Shown here: piece by piece, positions 35,663 through 45,362 of the stretch
How positions within the stretch are numbered: position 1 is the first letter of the stretch
Layout of the letters: every line of letters starts with the position of its first letter
NCBI GenBank assembly: GCA_026389335.1
Contig: JAPLIB010000084.1
Coordinates: 1-64,000 of the forward strand
From: Cyanobacteriota bacterium
GTDB lineage: Bacteria > Cyanobacteriota > Cyanobacteriia > PCC-6307 > Cyanobiaceae
Direction of reading: 5' to 3'
DNA length: 64,000 nt
Notes under the pieces: model-generated
Seen by the model: the letters and a program-made list of their open reading frames with translations, nothing else
Database searches by the model: none
What the model was told of the DNA's origin: nothing
Translations under genes and position numbers: made by a program

Positions 35663-36484
35663 TCAGGGCAGCACGGTCACCGGTGTGCCGATCTGCACCA
35701 GATCAAACAGTTCCTGAACGTTTTCGTCATACAGGCGCACACAGCCGTGGGATACGGCACGCCCGACGCTGGCCCGGTTCGGCGTGCCGTGGAAACCGGC
35801 GATCACACAGCCCTTCAGCTCCAGATGCTGCTGCCCGTTGAACCCCTTGCGACCGCGGCAATCACGATGGAAACCGATCCAGCGGCTGCCGAGGGGATTG
35901 TCGGGACCCGGCTTGAACTTGGCGCCGGTGGCCGGATGTTCCCAGACCGGATTGGCCGTCTTCTCGATCACCTCGAACCTGCCGACGGGGGTCTCCCAGC
36001 CCGGCATGCCCACCGCCACCGCATAGCGATGGCGCTCCTGGCCGTTGTCCAGCACCAGCAGCAGACGCCGCTGGCGATCGAGCACCAACTGGCGTGAGGG
36101 CTTGGCACTGACCGCCGCCGCCGGCGGGGTTCCGGATCCGGAGGGAGCGCCAAGGTTGGCCGCAGCGCCAGGTCCAGCCAGCACCCGCTGCCGCTCAGGG
36201 GCGGCAGGGGCAGGGGCGGCCGGCGTTTCACCCGGCCATTGCAGGGGGCCGGAGACGAGCGGCAGATTGATTGGCCCGGTCTGCGGCAACCGCAGGGTGG
36301 GCCCAAGGCGGCCGGAGGCGGCCGGTTCAGGGGCCGTGAGCACCTGGGGCGGCACCAGCAGTCCGGCCGCAGCCGGCAACGCCTGGGCCCAACCAGCCCC
36401 GACATTGAGCTGGAGCACCACGCCCACGACAAGCCCAGCACTGCAGAGGCGGCCAGGGGTCACAGGGGCGGGCCTGAGGATCAC
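35663..36484 (-). CDS. L,D-transpeptidase (YkuD domain)
   Basis: I favour the GTG at 36484, giving 273 residues; the ORF is open to 36571. A signal-peptide-like stretch (LCSAGLVVGVVLQLNVGAGWAQA) is followed by a Pro/Ala-rich linker and the YkuD domain: RQLVLDRQRRLLLVLDNGQ, PVGRFEVIEKTANPVWEHP, and the catalytic SHGCVRLYDENVQELF. It acts in the periplasm, forming 3-3 peptidoglycan crosslinks or attaching proteins. It sits between menB and glgA, with its own probable promoter. Confidence 0.88.
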   Translation of the reverse strand: MILRPAPVTPGRLCSAGLVVGVVLQLNVGAGWAQALPAAAGLLVPPQVLTAPEPAASGRLGPTLRLPQTGPINLPLVSGPLQWPGETPAAPAPAAPERQRVLAGPGAAANLGAPSGSGTPPAAAVSAKPSRQLVLDRQRRLLLVLDNGQERHRYAVAVGMPGWETPVGRFEVIEKTANPVWEHPATGAKFKPGPDNPLGSRWIGFHRDCRGRKGFNGQQHLELKGCVIAGFHGTPNRASVGRAVSHGCVRLYDENVQELFDLVQIGTPVTVLP

Positions 36485-36585
36485 GGACCCGGCAATCGCT
36501 GAAACAACTAGGCGCAGATTAATCAGCCCCGTGGCAGGGCAGGGCCAGCCCAAGCTCTCAAGCCCAGCCACGCTCAGCCAGATAC

Positions 36586-36652
36586 TTCAAGGCAGCCTGT
36601 TCACGGCAGCTAATTCAAGGCAACCAATTCAAGGCAGCTTCAAGGCAGCCAG
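36586..36652. repeat. 14-bp tandem repeat at the 3' end of menB
   Basis: Five units of the TTCAAGGCAGCCAN type (one shortened to 11 bp) run up to and across the menB stop codon. The copy overlapping the stop looks like the founder, with the others extending into the intergenic space. Confidence 0.8.
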
Positions 36653-37533
36653 GGCGAAGCCGAGAAGTCGGGGTCACGCTTTTCCAGAAAGGCGTTGCGG
36701 CCTTCCTGGCCCTCCGCCGTTCGATAGAAGAGATGGGTGGCCTGACCCGCCAGCTCCTGCAGGCCGGCCAGCCCATCGGTTTCGGCATTGAAGGCCGCCT
36801 TGAGGCAGCGGATCGCCGTGGGACTGTGTCCGAGGATCTCCCGGGCCCAGCTCACCCCCTCGGCCTCCAGCTGCTCCAGCGGCACAACCCGGTTGACCAG
36901 TCCCATCGCCAGGGCCTCTTCAGCGTTGTAGCGGCGGCAGAGGAACCAGATCTCGCGCGCCTTGCGCTGGCCCACCACCCGGGCCAGATAGCCGGCGCCG
37001 AAGCCGCCATCGAAGCTGCCGACCCGCGGGCCGGTCTGGCCGAAGACGGCATTCTCGGCCGCCAGGCTGAGATCACAGAGCAGATGCAGGACCTGGCCGC
37101 CACCGATGGCATAGCCCGCCACCAGGGCAATCACCACCTTCGGCAGGCTGCGGATCAGGCGCTGCAGGTCCAGCACATTCAGCCGCGGCAGGCCGTCCTC
37201 ATCCACATAGCCGCCATCGCCGCGCACGCTCTGGTCGCCGCCGGCACAGAAGGCCCAGCCGCCATCGGCCGCGGGGCCGGCGCCGGTGAACAGGACCACG
37301 CCGATGGCCGTGTCCTCGCGCACCCTGGTGAAGGCGTCGCATAACTCCTGCACGGTGCGCGGCCGGAAGGCATTGCGCTTTTCGGGGCGATTGATCGTGA
37401 TGCGGGCGATGCCTTCGTCGCTGCGCTCGAAGCGGATGTCCTGATAGCGGCCCACGCTCTGCCAGCTCACCGCGCCGAGCGGCGGCGGGGCCTCTGGCGA
37501 GCTGGCGGGGGAGCGGGCGCTGGTGGGGGTCAT
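36640..37533 (-). CDS. menB: 1,4-dihydroxy-2-naphthoyl-CoA synthase
   Basis: The ATG at 37533 gives 297 residues; the 515-aa track ORF is over-extended. Crotonase-fold motifs: [100 protein letters not shown]. It closes the naphthoquinone ring in phylloquinone (photosystem I cofactor) synthesis. Its start overlaps the menD stop by 4 nt (ATGA). Confidence 0.96.
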   Translation of the reverse strand: MTPTSARSPASSPEAPPPLGAVSWQSVGRYQDIRFERSDEGIARITINRPEKRNAFRPRTVQELCDAFTRVREDTAIGVVLFTGAGPAADGGWAFCAGGDQSVRGDGGYVDEDGLPRLNVLDLQRLIRSLPKVVIALVAGYAIGGGQVLHLLCDLSLAAENAVFGQTGPRVGSFDGGFGAGYLARVVGQRKAREIWFLCRRYNAEEALAMGLVNRVVPLEQLEAEGVSWAREILGHSPTAIRCLKAAFNAETDGLAGLQELAGQATHLFYRTAEGQEGRNAFLEKRDPDFSASPWLP

Positions 37534-39371
37534 GGACGCAGGAGCTGCCGGGACGCCATTGTGCGCAGGCCACGGCGCAGCTCGGCATCGGCGCGGCGAT
37601 CGGTGCGCACTTCCACCAGGGCCAGCGGTTGGGCCAGGGCCCAGTCCAGCGCCGCTGGCAACTCCTCGGGCCGTTCCAGCCGGCGGCCGGCGACGCCATA
37701 GGCGGCGGCCAGGGCCAGCTGGTCGAGGCACTGGGGCATGGCGAACAGGCGCTCGAAATCCAGGGCCGACGCCGGTTCGGTGCGAATCGGCAGCTGCTCG
37801 AAGATGCCGCCGCCACCGTTCTCGATCAACACCACGGTGAGCCGTCCGCGCAGCTGCCGCTGCCAGAGCCAGCCATTGGCATCGTGCAGGAGGGCCAGAT
37901 CGCCTGTCACCAGCACCAGCTGCCCATGGGCTTCGGCCAAGCCACAGGCCATCGACAGGGTGCCATCGATGCCTGAAGCACCGCGGAAGCCGTGGATCAG
38001 GCGGGGCGGCGCCGCCGGATCGCCAAAACTTTCCCAGTCCCGCACCGGACTGCTGCTGGCCAGCATCAAGGGCAGATCCGCTGGCAACAGGCGGCTCAGG
38101 CTGCGGGCCAGCCAGACCTCCCCCAGCCGATCCGGGGCCGCGAGCTGCTGATCCAGCAGGCCCTGCATGGCCGCATCCGCGCGGCACCAGCGCCGCTGCA
38201 GGTCCAGGCCGGCGGCGGCGGGCGGCGCGTCAAGCTCCGGGTCGGGCCGGGCCGCCAGCCAGCGGGCCAGCCCGGCGCTCCATTGCCCATCGGCGGGCAC
38301 CGTGCCGAGGGGATCCAGGCGGCGGCGATCGCCCTGGCTCACCAGCACCTGATCGCCGCCCAGGGCCAGCAGCCACTGCTGCAGGCGGCGACTGGCGGGC
38401 AGCGAGCCCAGGCGCAACACCTGGTCCACCGCCAGCTCGGCCGGGGGAGCCTCCAGGATCAGGTCATAGGCGCCCACCAGCGGCAGATCCACCAGGCCGC
38501 GCAAACCCGAGAGGGGGTCGGCGAGCAGGGGCCAGCCGCTGCGCCGCAGCCAGCGCCGCAGGGCCGCAAGATGGCCGGGCCACTCGGCCGGAGTGCCCCG
38601 CCAGGGCCCCGCCACCACCACCCCGGGCCGGTCGGGATCCAGAGCCGCGGGGCCGGTGGCGGCGCCAGCGCCTGCCAGCGAGGGGATCGCCACGGGCGCC
38701 GGATCAGCGTCCTGGCGCTGATCCGCTGGCAAGCCATCCAGGGCCAGGGCGGCAAGGGCCGGCCCGGCGATGTGCAGCGGTTCCTCAAAGGGGAGATTGA
38801 GATGGACTGGTCCGGCCGGGACCCCCAGGCCATCGCCGCAGGCCGCCGCCAGCGCCCGGGCCGCCAGCGCCTGCAGTTCGGCGGCAGCCATCAAGGCCAG
38901 GCCGCCGCTGGCACCCAGGCCTACCCAGCGGCAACAGACCGCCAGGAACTGCTCCTGGGGCACGGACTGATTGGCGCCACAGTTCTTGAGCCGCGCCGGC
39001 CGATCGGCGCTGAGCAGCAGCAACGGCACCGTACCGAGATCGGCTTCCACCGCCGCCGCCAGCAGCTGGGCCACCGCCGTTCCCGAGGTGGTGATCACGG
39101 CCGCCGGCCGGCCCGTCGCCTTGCCATGGCCGAGGGCGAAGAAGGCGGCGGAGCGCTCATCGATGGCCGTCAGCAGTCGCAGGCCCCGGGCTTCCAGCAG
39201 CGCGGCGGCCTGGGCCAGGGGTGCGGAGCGGCTGCCGGGGCAGAGCACCACCAGATCCAGTCCCTGGCTGTGCAGGGCCGCCAGCAGCAGCAAAGCTGCC
39301 TGCACATTCGCGGCCGCCGGATCGGCTGGAGCCGAGGCGGGTGACGGCGGCAGGGAATCGCTCAGGGGCAC
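37530..39371 (-). CDS. menD: SEPHCHC synthase (MenD)
   Basis: GTG at 39371 ([14 protein letters not shown]) gives 613 residues; no ATG fits the family N-terminus. ThDP-enzyme features: [38 protein letters not shown] (with the catalytic Glu), [27 protein letters not shown], and C-terminal [51 protein letters not shown]. It joins isochorismate and 2-oxoglutarate, the first committed step to phylloquinone. It forms an operon with menB. Confidence 0.95.
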   Translation of the reverse strand: MPLSDSLPPSPASAPADPAAANVQAALLLLAALHSQGLDLVVLCPGSRSAPLAQAAALLEARGLRLLTAIDERSAAFFALGHGKATGRPAAVITTSGTAVAQLLAAAVEADLGTVPLLLLSADRPARLKNCGANQSVPQEQFLAVCCRWVGLGASGGLALMAAAELQALAARALAAACGDGLGVPAGPVHLNLPFEEPLHIAGPALAALALDGLPADQRQDADPAPVAIPSLAGAGAATGPAALDPDRPGVVVAGPWRGTPAEWPGHLAALRRWLRRSGWPLLADPLSGLRGLVDLPLVGAYDLILEAPPAELAVDQVLRLGSLPASRRLQQWLLALGGDQVLVSQGDRRRLDPLGTVPADGQWSAGLARWLAARPDPELDAPPAAAGLDLQRRWCRADAAMQGLLDQQLAAPDRLGEVWLARSLSRLLPADLPLMLASSSPVRDWESFGDPAAPPRLIHGFRGASGIDGTLSMACGLAEAHGQLVLVTGDLALLHDANGWLWQRQLRGRLTVVLIENGGGGIFEQLPIRTEPASALDFERLFAMPQCLDQLALAAAYGVAGRRLERPEELPAALDWALAQPLALVEVRTDRRADAELRRGLRTMASRQLLRP

Positions 39372-39450
39372 CGGCAGGCAACCTTCGCTGGTCAGGATGG
39401 AGTGATCATCCCAACTCCGGCTCCAGCCGGCGCGGCCTCCCCCACAGCCC

Positions 39451-40065
39451 ATGTCTCTCCCGTCGCCAGTGTCCCAGCCGATCCCTGCCCCGCCGGGCGG
39501 CAGCGCCCCAGAGCCGAACGGCCTGATGCGCCAATTGCGCTCGGTGGCGGTGTGGCTGCTGCTGGCGCTGCTGCTGCGCTGGATCGTGGTGGAACCCCGC
39601 TGGATCCCCTCCGGCTCGATGCTCCCCACGCTGCAGTTGCAGGACCGGATCCTGGTGGAAAAGCTGCGACCCAAGTTCAACCGCCCCCTGCCCAGCGGCA
39701 CGATCGTCGTCTTCCATCCACCGGCGACCCTGCAGGCTGCCGGCTACGACCCGAAGGCGGCCCTGATCAAGCGGGTGGTGGCGGTCGCCGGCGACCGGGT
39801 GGCGGTGCGCGATGGCCAGTTGCACCGCAACGACTTGGCCGTTCCAGAGAACTGGCGGCGCGAACCGATGGACTACGACCTGGCCCCACTCACGGTGCCA
39901 ACCGGCCACGTGCTGGTGCTGGGAGACAACCGCAATGCCAGCCTCGATTCCCATCTCTGGGGGCCGTTGCCGTTGGAAGATGTGATCGGTACCGCCGTCT
40001 GGCGTTACTGGCCCCTGGAGCGTTTCGGTCCGATTCGGTTCTCCGCTGCAGCCCCGCTCGGCTGA
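39451..40065 (+). CDS. lepB: Signal peptidase I
   Basis: The protein has 204 residues. One N-terminal membrane anchor (LRSVAVWLLLALLLRWIVV) is followed by box B PRWIPSGSMLPTLQLQD (catalytic Ser), box D ALIKRVVAVAGDRVAV (catalytic Lys) and box E VLGDNRNASLDSHLWGPLP. It cleaves signal peptides on the periplasmic or thylakoid-lumen side. It is divergent from menD across about 80 nt. Confidence 0.95.
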   Translation: MSLPSPVSQPIPAPPGGSAPEPNGLMRQLRSVAVWLLLALLLRWIVVEPRWIPSGSMLPTLQLQDRILVEKLRPKFNRPLPSGTIVVFHPPATLQAAGYDPKAALIKRVVAVAGDRVAVRDGQLHRNDLAVPENWRREPMDYDLAPLTVPTGHVLVLGDNRNASLDSHLWGPLPLEDVIGTAVWRYWPLERFGPIRFSAAAPLG

Positions 40066-40134
40066 CCCGATCTGCTGCGTTAAGGTTTCATCCGTGTCGC
40101 GAGACACACCCGTCGACATGCTCGGGAGATCCAC

Positions 40135-40494
40135 ATGTTCAACCCGGAGTTCCTGACCAGCGACAACGAGGCGATCAGTGGCAATTCGCTGATTCAGTAC
40201 CTGCAGGATCAATCTCCTGATGTACTGCAGCGGGTTGCCCGCTCCGCCAGTGGCGACATCCAGGACATCATTCGCCACAATGTCCAGGGTCTGCTGGGGA
40301 TGCTTCCCGGCGAACAGTTTGAAGTGAAGATCCAGGCCAGCCGCGACAGCCTCGCCGGCCTGCTGGCCTCGGCGATGATGACCGGCTACTTCCTGCGCCA
40401 GATGGAACAGCGCATGGAACTGGAAGCCACCCTGCTGGGCAGCGGCGGCTTCGGCGAGGAAGCCTGTGACGATCCGGGTGAGCTGCACCTCTGA
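40135..40494 (+). CDS. DUF760 family protein
   Basis: The protein has 119 residues. NSLIQYLQDQSPDVLQRVARSASGDIQDIIRHNVQGLLGMLPGEQFEVKIQASRDSLAGLLASAMMTGYFLRQMEQRMELE is the DUF760 domain of cyanobacteria and plastids: helical, with no known enzyme activity. Small soluble protein; plant members bind regulatory partners, but the role here is unknown. It starts 69 nt after lepB. Confidence 0.88.
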   Translation: MFNPEFLTSDNEAISGNSLIQYLQDQSPDVLQRVARSASGDIQDIIRHNVQGLLGMLPGEQFEVKIQASRDSLAGLLASAMMTGYFLRQMEQRMELEATLLGSGGFGEEACDDPGELHL

Positions 40495-40825
40495 ACGCCT
40501 GCCACCCCGAACCCAGATCATCTCTGCGATCAAGTAGCAAGCTCCCCAAAATCCCCCCTTCGGGGCCGTTGGGCAGGAGCAAAACCCTAGCCCAGACATG
40601 ATTCTGGAGCTGAGCGACTCGACAGCAGCACGTTCTGGCGATCAAGACTCACCTGGCGACTGAAGTCCAGACGGGTCTGAAGCCAGTCCAGCCCCGATAG
40701 CGCTCAGCAGCAAGCCAGAAGCTGCCTTTTGTGCCCAAACCAGGCCCGGTGCAAGCGCGGCCTTGCTACCCCATCAGGCTCCGGTCCCGACATCCCCTGC
40801 AGCGCCCCAGTGGCGTGTTCAACCC
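40495..40825. other. Intergenic, nothing recognised
   Basis: Convergent spacer between DUF760 and DUF4336 genes. A CCCCTTCGGGG mini-hairpin near 40556 is the only structure noticed. Confidence 0.35.
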
Positions 40826-42049
40826 TCAGGGCTCGCCGGGCACCAGGCCAAAACGCAGCAGCGCCCGATCGACTCCGGCCAGAAAAGCCCAGTTGCCTTC
40901 ATCCGGCGCCCAGGGCCTGGCTTCCAGCTGGGCCGCCAGGGCCTGCAGCTGGGAGGGGGAACAGGCCACCGGTGCCTCGTAGTGAGCCGGGATCAGCCAG
41001 CGCACCTCACCCACTGCCGCCAGCTGCCGAACCCAGGCCACCAACGCGGCTCGCTGCCGCGGAAACACCAGCCGCTCCAACACCGCCGCCACCTGGATCC
41101 CCTCCGGGCCACCGGGCATCAACTGTTCAGCCTCACGCTGCCAGCCGGGGCGCCAGCGGAAGGGGTACAGACCGAAGTGGGCCCGGGGGCCCCGACAGCC
41201 CGGAGCCAGGCTGTGGCGCAGCAGTTCGGGCAAGGGCGCGACATCTAGGGGGGCGGGACGCAGGAAGTTGGCAAACAGCACCAACCGCTGCCAGCCGCGG
41301 CGACGCTGCTCGGGGCTGTCGCGCAGGGGCTCATCGCCCCGCTCCCGGGCGTGGAACAACAGGGGCGTGGGATCGGCATCGAACAGCGCCGGCGGTTCCG
41401 GCGGTATCGCCACCAGGGCATCGGTGAGCACCAGAGCACCGGTGGCCTGGTCAAAACAGCCGTATTCCAGGAAGGTGCCCAAGCCCAGATCCAGCGGTCC
41501 CAGGGGCAGCCAACGCAGCTGGTCGGCGTGGGGCAGACCGTCGTCGCCCAGCACCTTGGTGCGGCCCGGTGGAAACCCCAGCAGCCGCGGCGGCAACGCC
41601 AAAGGGAAGCTCCACTGGTTCGGCGTGATCCACACCTCGGCCTGGGGAAAGGCCCGGGCCATGGCCGGCACCGGCAGTTTGTGCTCCAGCCCCGACGCCG
41701 TCGGCAGCACGATCGTGAGCACTGGACCATGGCGGGCCTCCAGCTGCCGCAACTCGCTCCGCACCTCGCCGGTCACCGCCACCGGGGCGTAGAGCACCAG
41801 GCCACCGGCCACCTTGATCACGGTCATGCGGATCGGCACCGCGACGTACCAGACCCCCTGCAACTGCTCGAAACTCCAGATCCTGCCGGGAATCAACTCC
41901 CGCACCAGGGTGCGACGGCGCCCATAGGGATAGAGGGGCAACAGGGGCCACCAGGGCCAGCGCTGAGCCGCGCGAGCGTCGTGATCTGGCCTGCAGAGAG
42001 GGGCATGGGGTGGTTTCACGGCGAGCAATCTCTCCCTGGGCGACACCAT
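40826..42049 (-). CDS. DUF4336 protein (metallo-hydrolase-like fold)
   Basis: The protein has up to 407 residues. YPYGRRRTLVRELIPGRIWSFEQLQGVWYVAVPIRMTVIKVAGGLVLYAPVA is the DUF4336 opening, followed by LTIVLPTASGLEHKLPVPAMARAFPQAEVWITPNQWSFP and KVLGDDGLPHADQLRWLP. The fold resembles metallo-beta-lactamase enzymes, but the classical HxHxDH zinc motif is not evident, so catalysis is uncertain. Cyanobacterial and plant family of unknown function. Stand-alone. Confidence 0.8.
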   Translation of the reverse strand: MVSPRERLLAVKPPHAPLCRPDHDARAAQRWPWWPLLPLYPYGRRRTLVRELIPGRIWSFEQLQGVWYVAVPIRMTVIKVAGGLVLYAPVAVTGEVRSELRQLEARHGPVLTIVLPTASGLEHKLPVPAMARAFPQAEVWITPNQWSFPLALPPRLLGFPPGRTKVLGDDGLPHADQLRWLPLGPLDLGLGTFLEYGCFDQATGALVLTDALVAIPPEPPALFDADPTPLLFHARERGDEPLRDSPEQRRRGWQRLVLFANFLRPAPLDVAPLPELLRHSLAPGCRGPRAHFGLYPFRWRPGWQREAEQLMPGGPEGIQVAAVLERLVFPRQRAALVAWVRQLAAVGEVRWLIPAHYEAPVACSPSQLQALAAQLEARPWAPDEGNWAFLAGVDRALLRFGLVPGEP

Positions 42050-42419
42050 GGTGAATGGCTCAGGGACACGGATGGCTCACGGAGGCTGGAACCACCACCG
42101 CTGCTGTGGAGTACGCCAGCGGTAGCGCAGGGTTATGAAGGGCGCCGGCTGCGGTTGAGCCGGCCCCAGTGGGTCCAGCGGTAGCGAAGTCCCAGCAGGC
42201 GACCTGAGCCATGGGCGGCCTTCACGGGCACGGAGCGGAGCCTCACGATCACAGCCATGGTCGACGCTGTTCAAGGCAACGCTGCACCATTAGCAGGTCA
42301 CTACTGGTGCTTTCGACGACTCTCAGGCACCGAGAGCGACGTGGGAACCGGCCTGGTCCATTCTCCTGCGATTTGCGATCGGCGGCTCTCGAACTGGCCA
42401 ACATGAAAGCAGCGCGTTC
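42050..42419. other. Intergenic region between divergent genes
   Basis: Short unsupported ORFs only. Promoters for the DUF4336 and DUF305 genes should lie here, but none was clear. Confidence 0.35.
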
Positions 42420-43148
42420 ATGAGGTGCACCATGGTGATCCAGACCGATCGCTCACGCTGGGGCAGCGCACCCTGGCTCGGCACGGCCGCGGGAGCCGCG
42501 GTATTGCTGGCGCTGACTCCTCTGGCCCATGCCGGCCCGGATGCCGTTGATGCCCCCATCCCGGCAGCGGCGCCCGGGATCGGCTGGGGGAGAGGAACGA
42601 GCGCTCTGCGTTCCGCCGATGCCCACTTCATCGTGATGATGATTCCCCATCACGATGGCGCAATCGCGATGGCGGAGCTGGCCAAGAGCCGGGCGCGTCG
42701 GCCGGAGATCAAGGCCCTGGCTCAGAGCATCGCCGCCAGCCAGAGCCGTGAGATCACCCAGATGCGCCAGTGGTACCGGCAGTGGTTCGGCACGGAGGTG
42801 CCGGGCTGGAATCGTTCAGACAGCTACCGGATGGGCATGGGCCCTGGTTACGGAATCGGTCCCGGCATGGGCATGGGTCGGGGTAGGGGAGGCGGCATGG
42901 GCTGGGGGCTGCCGGGGATGGCGACCAGCCTTGAGGCGCTCAAGACCGGCCCCGATTTCGATCGCGCCTTCATCGAGCAGATGATTCCCCACCACCGCAT
43001 GGGCGTGATGATGGCCTCCCATGCCCAATGGGGAACCGTGCACCCCGAGCTGCGAAAACTGGAGGCGGCCATGGTGCGGGTACAGAGCGAGGAGATCGAG
43101 CAGATGGCGAGCTGGTATCGCCAGTGGTTCCCCGCTGCTGGAACGTGA
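42420..43148 (+). CDS. Exported DUF305 protein with two PHH units
   Basis: The protein has 242 residues. A signal peptide (GTAAGAAVLLALTPLAHA) is followed by two DUF305 half-units: FIVMMIPHHDGAIAMAELAKSRA, then EITQMRQWYRQWFG; and FIEQMIPHHRMGVMMASHAQ, then EEIEQMASWYRQWF. They are joined by a Gly/Met-rich linker (MGMGPGYGIGPGMGMG). DUF305 is a ferritin-like helical family that includes periplasmic copper-binding proteins such as cyanobacterial CopM. Met/His richness supports metal binding; copper protection is an inference. Confidence 0.85.
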   Translation: MRCTMVIQTDRSRWGSAPWLGTAAGAAVLLALTPLAHAGPDAVDAPIPAAAPGIGWGRGTSALRSADAHFIVMMIPHHDGAIAMAELAKSRARRPEIKALAQSIAASQSREITQMRQWYRQWFGTEVPGWNRSDSYRMGMGPGYGIGPGMGMGRGRGGGMGWGLPGMATSLEALKTGPDFDRAFIEQMIPHHRMGVMMASHAQWGTVHPELRKLEAAMVRVQSEEIEQMASWYRQWFPAAGT

Positions 43149-43275
43149 AGCGGACTGCTCAGCGCTGCGTTCGTCTGCTCGATCGCACCAGCTTGGACCC
43201 GGATCCTGTTCTGCCAGGCGGTGCAGCGGCAAAAGCCCGAACGCCGGGATTCCAAGACCTGGGCACGTCCTGCAG

Positions 43276-43560
43276 ATGAGCCCTGCTCAGATCCAGGCGA
43301 TGCAGATGATGAACTCCATCCCCACGGCCACCACTCGGGTGAGGTGGTTCCTGGAAGGGATGCTTCAGCACCACGGCGGCGCGCTGATCATGGCCCACGA
43401 CGCCCTGAACAAGAGCACCAATCCCTCGATCAAGCGCCTGGCGCGAGCGATCATCGTGGCGCAGCGAGGCGAAATCATCCAGCTGCGCAGGATGCTCCAG
43501 CACGATGGGCTCAACAAGCCTGAGTATCACCAGTACGACAGCCTGTTCTCCTTGAACTGA
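43276..43560 (+). CDS. Short DUF305 protein, probably 5'-truncated
   Basis: The protein has 94 residues from an ATG (MSPAQIQAMQMMNS). WFLEGMLQHHGGALIMAHDALNKSTNPSIKRLARAIIVAQRGEIIQLRRML is one DUF305 unit with QHH in place of PHH. No signal peptide is found in frame upstream, whereas relatives are exported, so the 5' end may have been lost. It lies 127 nt after the two-unit DUF305 gene, possibly a partial duplicate. Confidence 0.55.
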   Translation: MSPAQIQAMQMMNSIPTATTRVRWFLEGMLQHHGGALIMAHDALNKSTNPSIKRLARAIIVAQRGEIIQLRRMLQHDGLNKPEYHQYDSLFSLN

Positions 43561-43593
43561 AACGACCGGCTTCCATTGTTGTTATCAACTTAG

Positions 43594-43677
43594 GGTCTGG
43601 CCACGTTCCTGCGGGTGCTGGGCCCGGGCTATCTGGTGGTGGTTGGCTACATGGACCCGGGAAACTGGGCCACTGCG
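43594..43677 (+). pseudogene. N-terminal scrap of an MntH (Nramp) manganese transporter
   Basis: The reading frame gives FLRVLGPGYLVVVGYMDPGNWATA, which matches the conserved first membrane helix of Nramp/MntH (DPGN metal-binding motif). It then runs out of homology within about 28 codons as the convergent mntB gene ends. The remaining ten or so helices are missing. It is a remnant, adjacent to a complete manganese ABC transporter. Confidence 0.75.
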
Positions 43678-43700
43678 CCTGCCCCTTTATCCACCGATAT

Positions 43701-44540
43701 TCAACGGCGCCGCTGGGCCAGCAGCCCGTGGCGGGGGGCGAACAGGAAACTGAGCAGAAACAGCCCCGTCTGCACCAGCACGATGCAGCCCGCCGTGGAG
43801 GCATCCATCCAGTAGCTCCAGTAGATGCCCAGCGCGCTGGAGAGCACGGCCGAGCCGATCGCAATCCAGGTCATGCGGTCGAAACGATCGGTGAGCAGGT
43901 AAGCGGTGGCGCCCGGAGTCACCAGCATCGCCACCACCAGGATGATGCCCACGGTCTGCAGTCCGGCCACCGCCGCCAGGGAGAGCACCGAGAGCAGCAG
44001 GTAGTGCAGGAAGCCGGTGTTCAATCCGATCGAGCGGGCGTGGGTGGGATCGAAGCAGAACAGGATCAGGTCGCGGCGGAACAGCAGCAGCAGCACCAGT
44101 ACCAGCACACTGATGAGCACGGTCTGGCGGATGTCATCGCCGCTGATTCCCAGCACGTTGCCGAAGAGAATGTGGGTGAGATCAATGGTACTGCGCACTT
44201 TCGAGATCAGGGTGAGACCGAGCGCGAAGAAGCCGGTGAAGACCAGGCCGATCACGGCGTCTTCCTTGATCCGGGTCGTCTGCTTGATGTAGCCGATCAC
44301 GGCCACCGAGCCCACCCCGAACACGAAGGCCCCCAGGGCGAAGGGCAGGTTGAGCGCGTAGGCGATCACCACGCCAGGCATCACCGCGTGCGAGACCGCA
44401 TCCCCCATCAGTGCCCAGCCCTTGAGGGTCATGAAGCAGGAGAGCAGTCCACAGACACCCGCCACCAGGGCGCTCACCAGCAGCGCCCGCACCATGAAGT
44501 CGTGGCGCAGGGGCTCCAGCAGCCAGCTCAGGGGCTCCAT
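43701..44540 (-). CDS. mntB: Manganese ABC transporter permease
   Basis: The protein has 279 residues with eight or so hydrophobic segments and the ABC-3 family pattern: GLLSCFMTLKGWALMGDAVSHAVMPGVVIAYAL, LFGNVLGISGDDIRQTVLI, ARSIGLNTGFLHYLLL, GIILVVAMLVTPGATAYLL. It forms the membrane channel of the Mn(II) importer that feeds the oxygen-evolving complex. Its start overlaps the ATPase stop by one base (TGATG). Zinc specificity is the alternative, less likely next to a MntC-like protein. Confidence 0.9.
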   Translation of the reverse strand: MEPLSWLLEPLRHDFMVRALLVSALVAGVCGLLSCFMTLKGWALMGDAVSHAVMPGVVIAYALNLPFALGAFVFGVGSVAVIGYIKQTTRIKEDAVIGLVFTGFFALGLTLISKVRSTIDLTHILFGNVLGISGDDIRQTVLISVLVLVLLLLFRRDLILFCFDPTHARSIGLNTGFLHYLLLSVLSLAAVAGLQTVGIILVVAMLVTPGATAYLLTDRFDRMTWIAIGSAVLSSALGIYWSYWMDASTAGCIVLVQTGLFLLSFLFAPRHGLLAQRRR

Positions 44541-45358
44541 CAGCGCTCGCTCCCCCAGGGTTCCCGCCCCGGCTCCGGGCGGGGCGCGAGGCTCGGGCTG
44601 GTGAGCCGCTGGGCGGGGCTGCCCCCGAAGGTGCGCGCCAGGTTCTCCTCGGTGAACACCTCGGAGGTGTCGCCGTAGGCCAGAACGGTCTTGTTGATCA
44701 GCACCACCTCATCGCAGAAGCCGGTGACATGGGAGAGGTCGTGGGTGGAGATCAGCAGGGTGCGGCCCTCGGCGCGGAACTGCTGGAACAACTCGATCAT
44801 CAACCGCTCGGTGCGGATGTCGACGCCCGCGAAGGGCTCATCGAGCAGCAGCACGGACGCGCCCTGGGCCAGGGCCCGCGCCAGGAAGGCACGCTTGCGC
44901 TGACCGCCGGAAAGTTCACCGATCTGGCGGTGGCGCAGGGGCCAGAGCTCCACCCGCTCCAGGCTCTCGCGCACAGCGCGGTGGTCGTCGCGGCCGGGAA
45001 TCCTCAGCAGGTTCATGCCGCCGTAGCGACCCATCATCACCACGTTGGCCACATGGATGGGGAAGTTCCAGTCGACGCTCTCCATCTGGGGGACGTAGGC
45101 CACCGCCTGGCGGCGCAGGGCCTGGCGCAGAGGCAGGCCGTTGATGCTGATCTCCCCCTGGGAGGGCCGCACGAAGCCCATCAGCGCCTTGAACAGCGTG
45201 GATTTGCCGGCGCCGTTGGTGCCCACCAGACCACAGATGATGCCGGCCTTCACCGTCAGAGTCACGTCATGGAGAGCCACCACGCCGTGGTAACTGACGC
45301 AGAGGTGGCTGACGCAGATGCGCTCGGCGCTGGGGGGGGGGTCGGGATAGCTGGCCAT
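44540..45358 (-). CDS. mntA: Manganese ABC transporter ATP-binding protein
   Basis: The protein has 272 residues. Walker A GLVGTNGAGKSTLFKALMG, Q-loop VPQMESVDW, signature LSGGQRKRAFLARALAQG, Walker B VLLLDEPFAGVD and the H-loop STHDLSHV are all intact. It hydrolyses ATP to drive Mn(II) import. It lies 4 nt after mntC and overlaps mntB by one base. The name follows the Synechocystis mntCAB usage. Confidence 0.92.
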   Translation of the reverse strand: MASYPDPPPSAERICVSHLCVSYHGVVALHDVTLTVKAGIICGLVGTNGAGKSTLFKALMGFVRPSQGEISINGLPLRQALRRQAVAYVPQMESVDWNFPIHVANVVMMGRYGGMNLLRIPGRDDHRAVRESLERVELWPLRHRQIGELSGGQRKRAFLARALAQGASVLLLDEPFAGVDIRTERLMIELFQQFRAEGRTLLISTHDLSHVTGFCDEVVLINKTVLAYGDTSEVFTEENLARTFGGSPAQRLTSPSLAPRPEPGREPWGSER

Positions 45359-45362
45359 GCGA

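Noticed and set aside
36640-38187. 515-aa ORF extending menB upstream
   Set aside because: The upstream part is menD in the wrong frame; the family start is at 37533.
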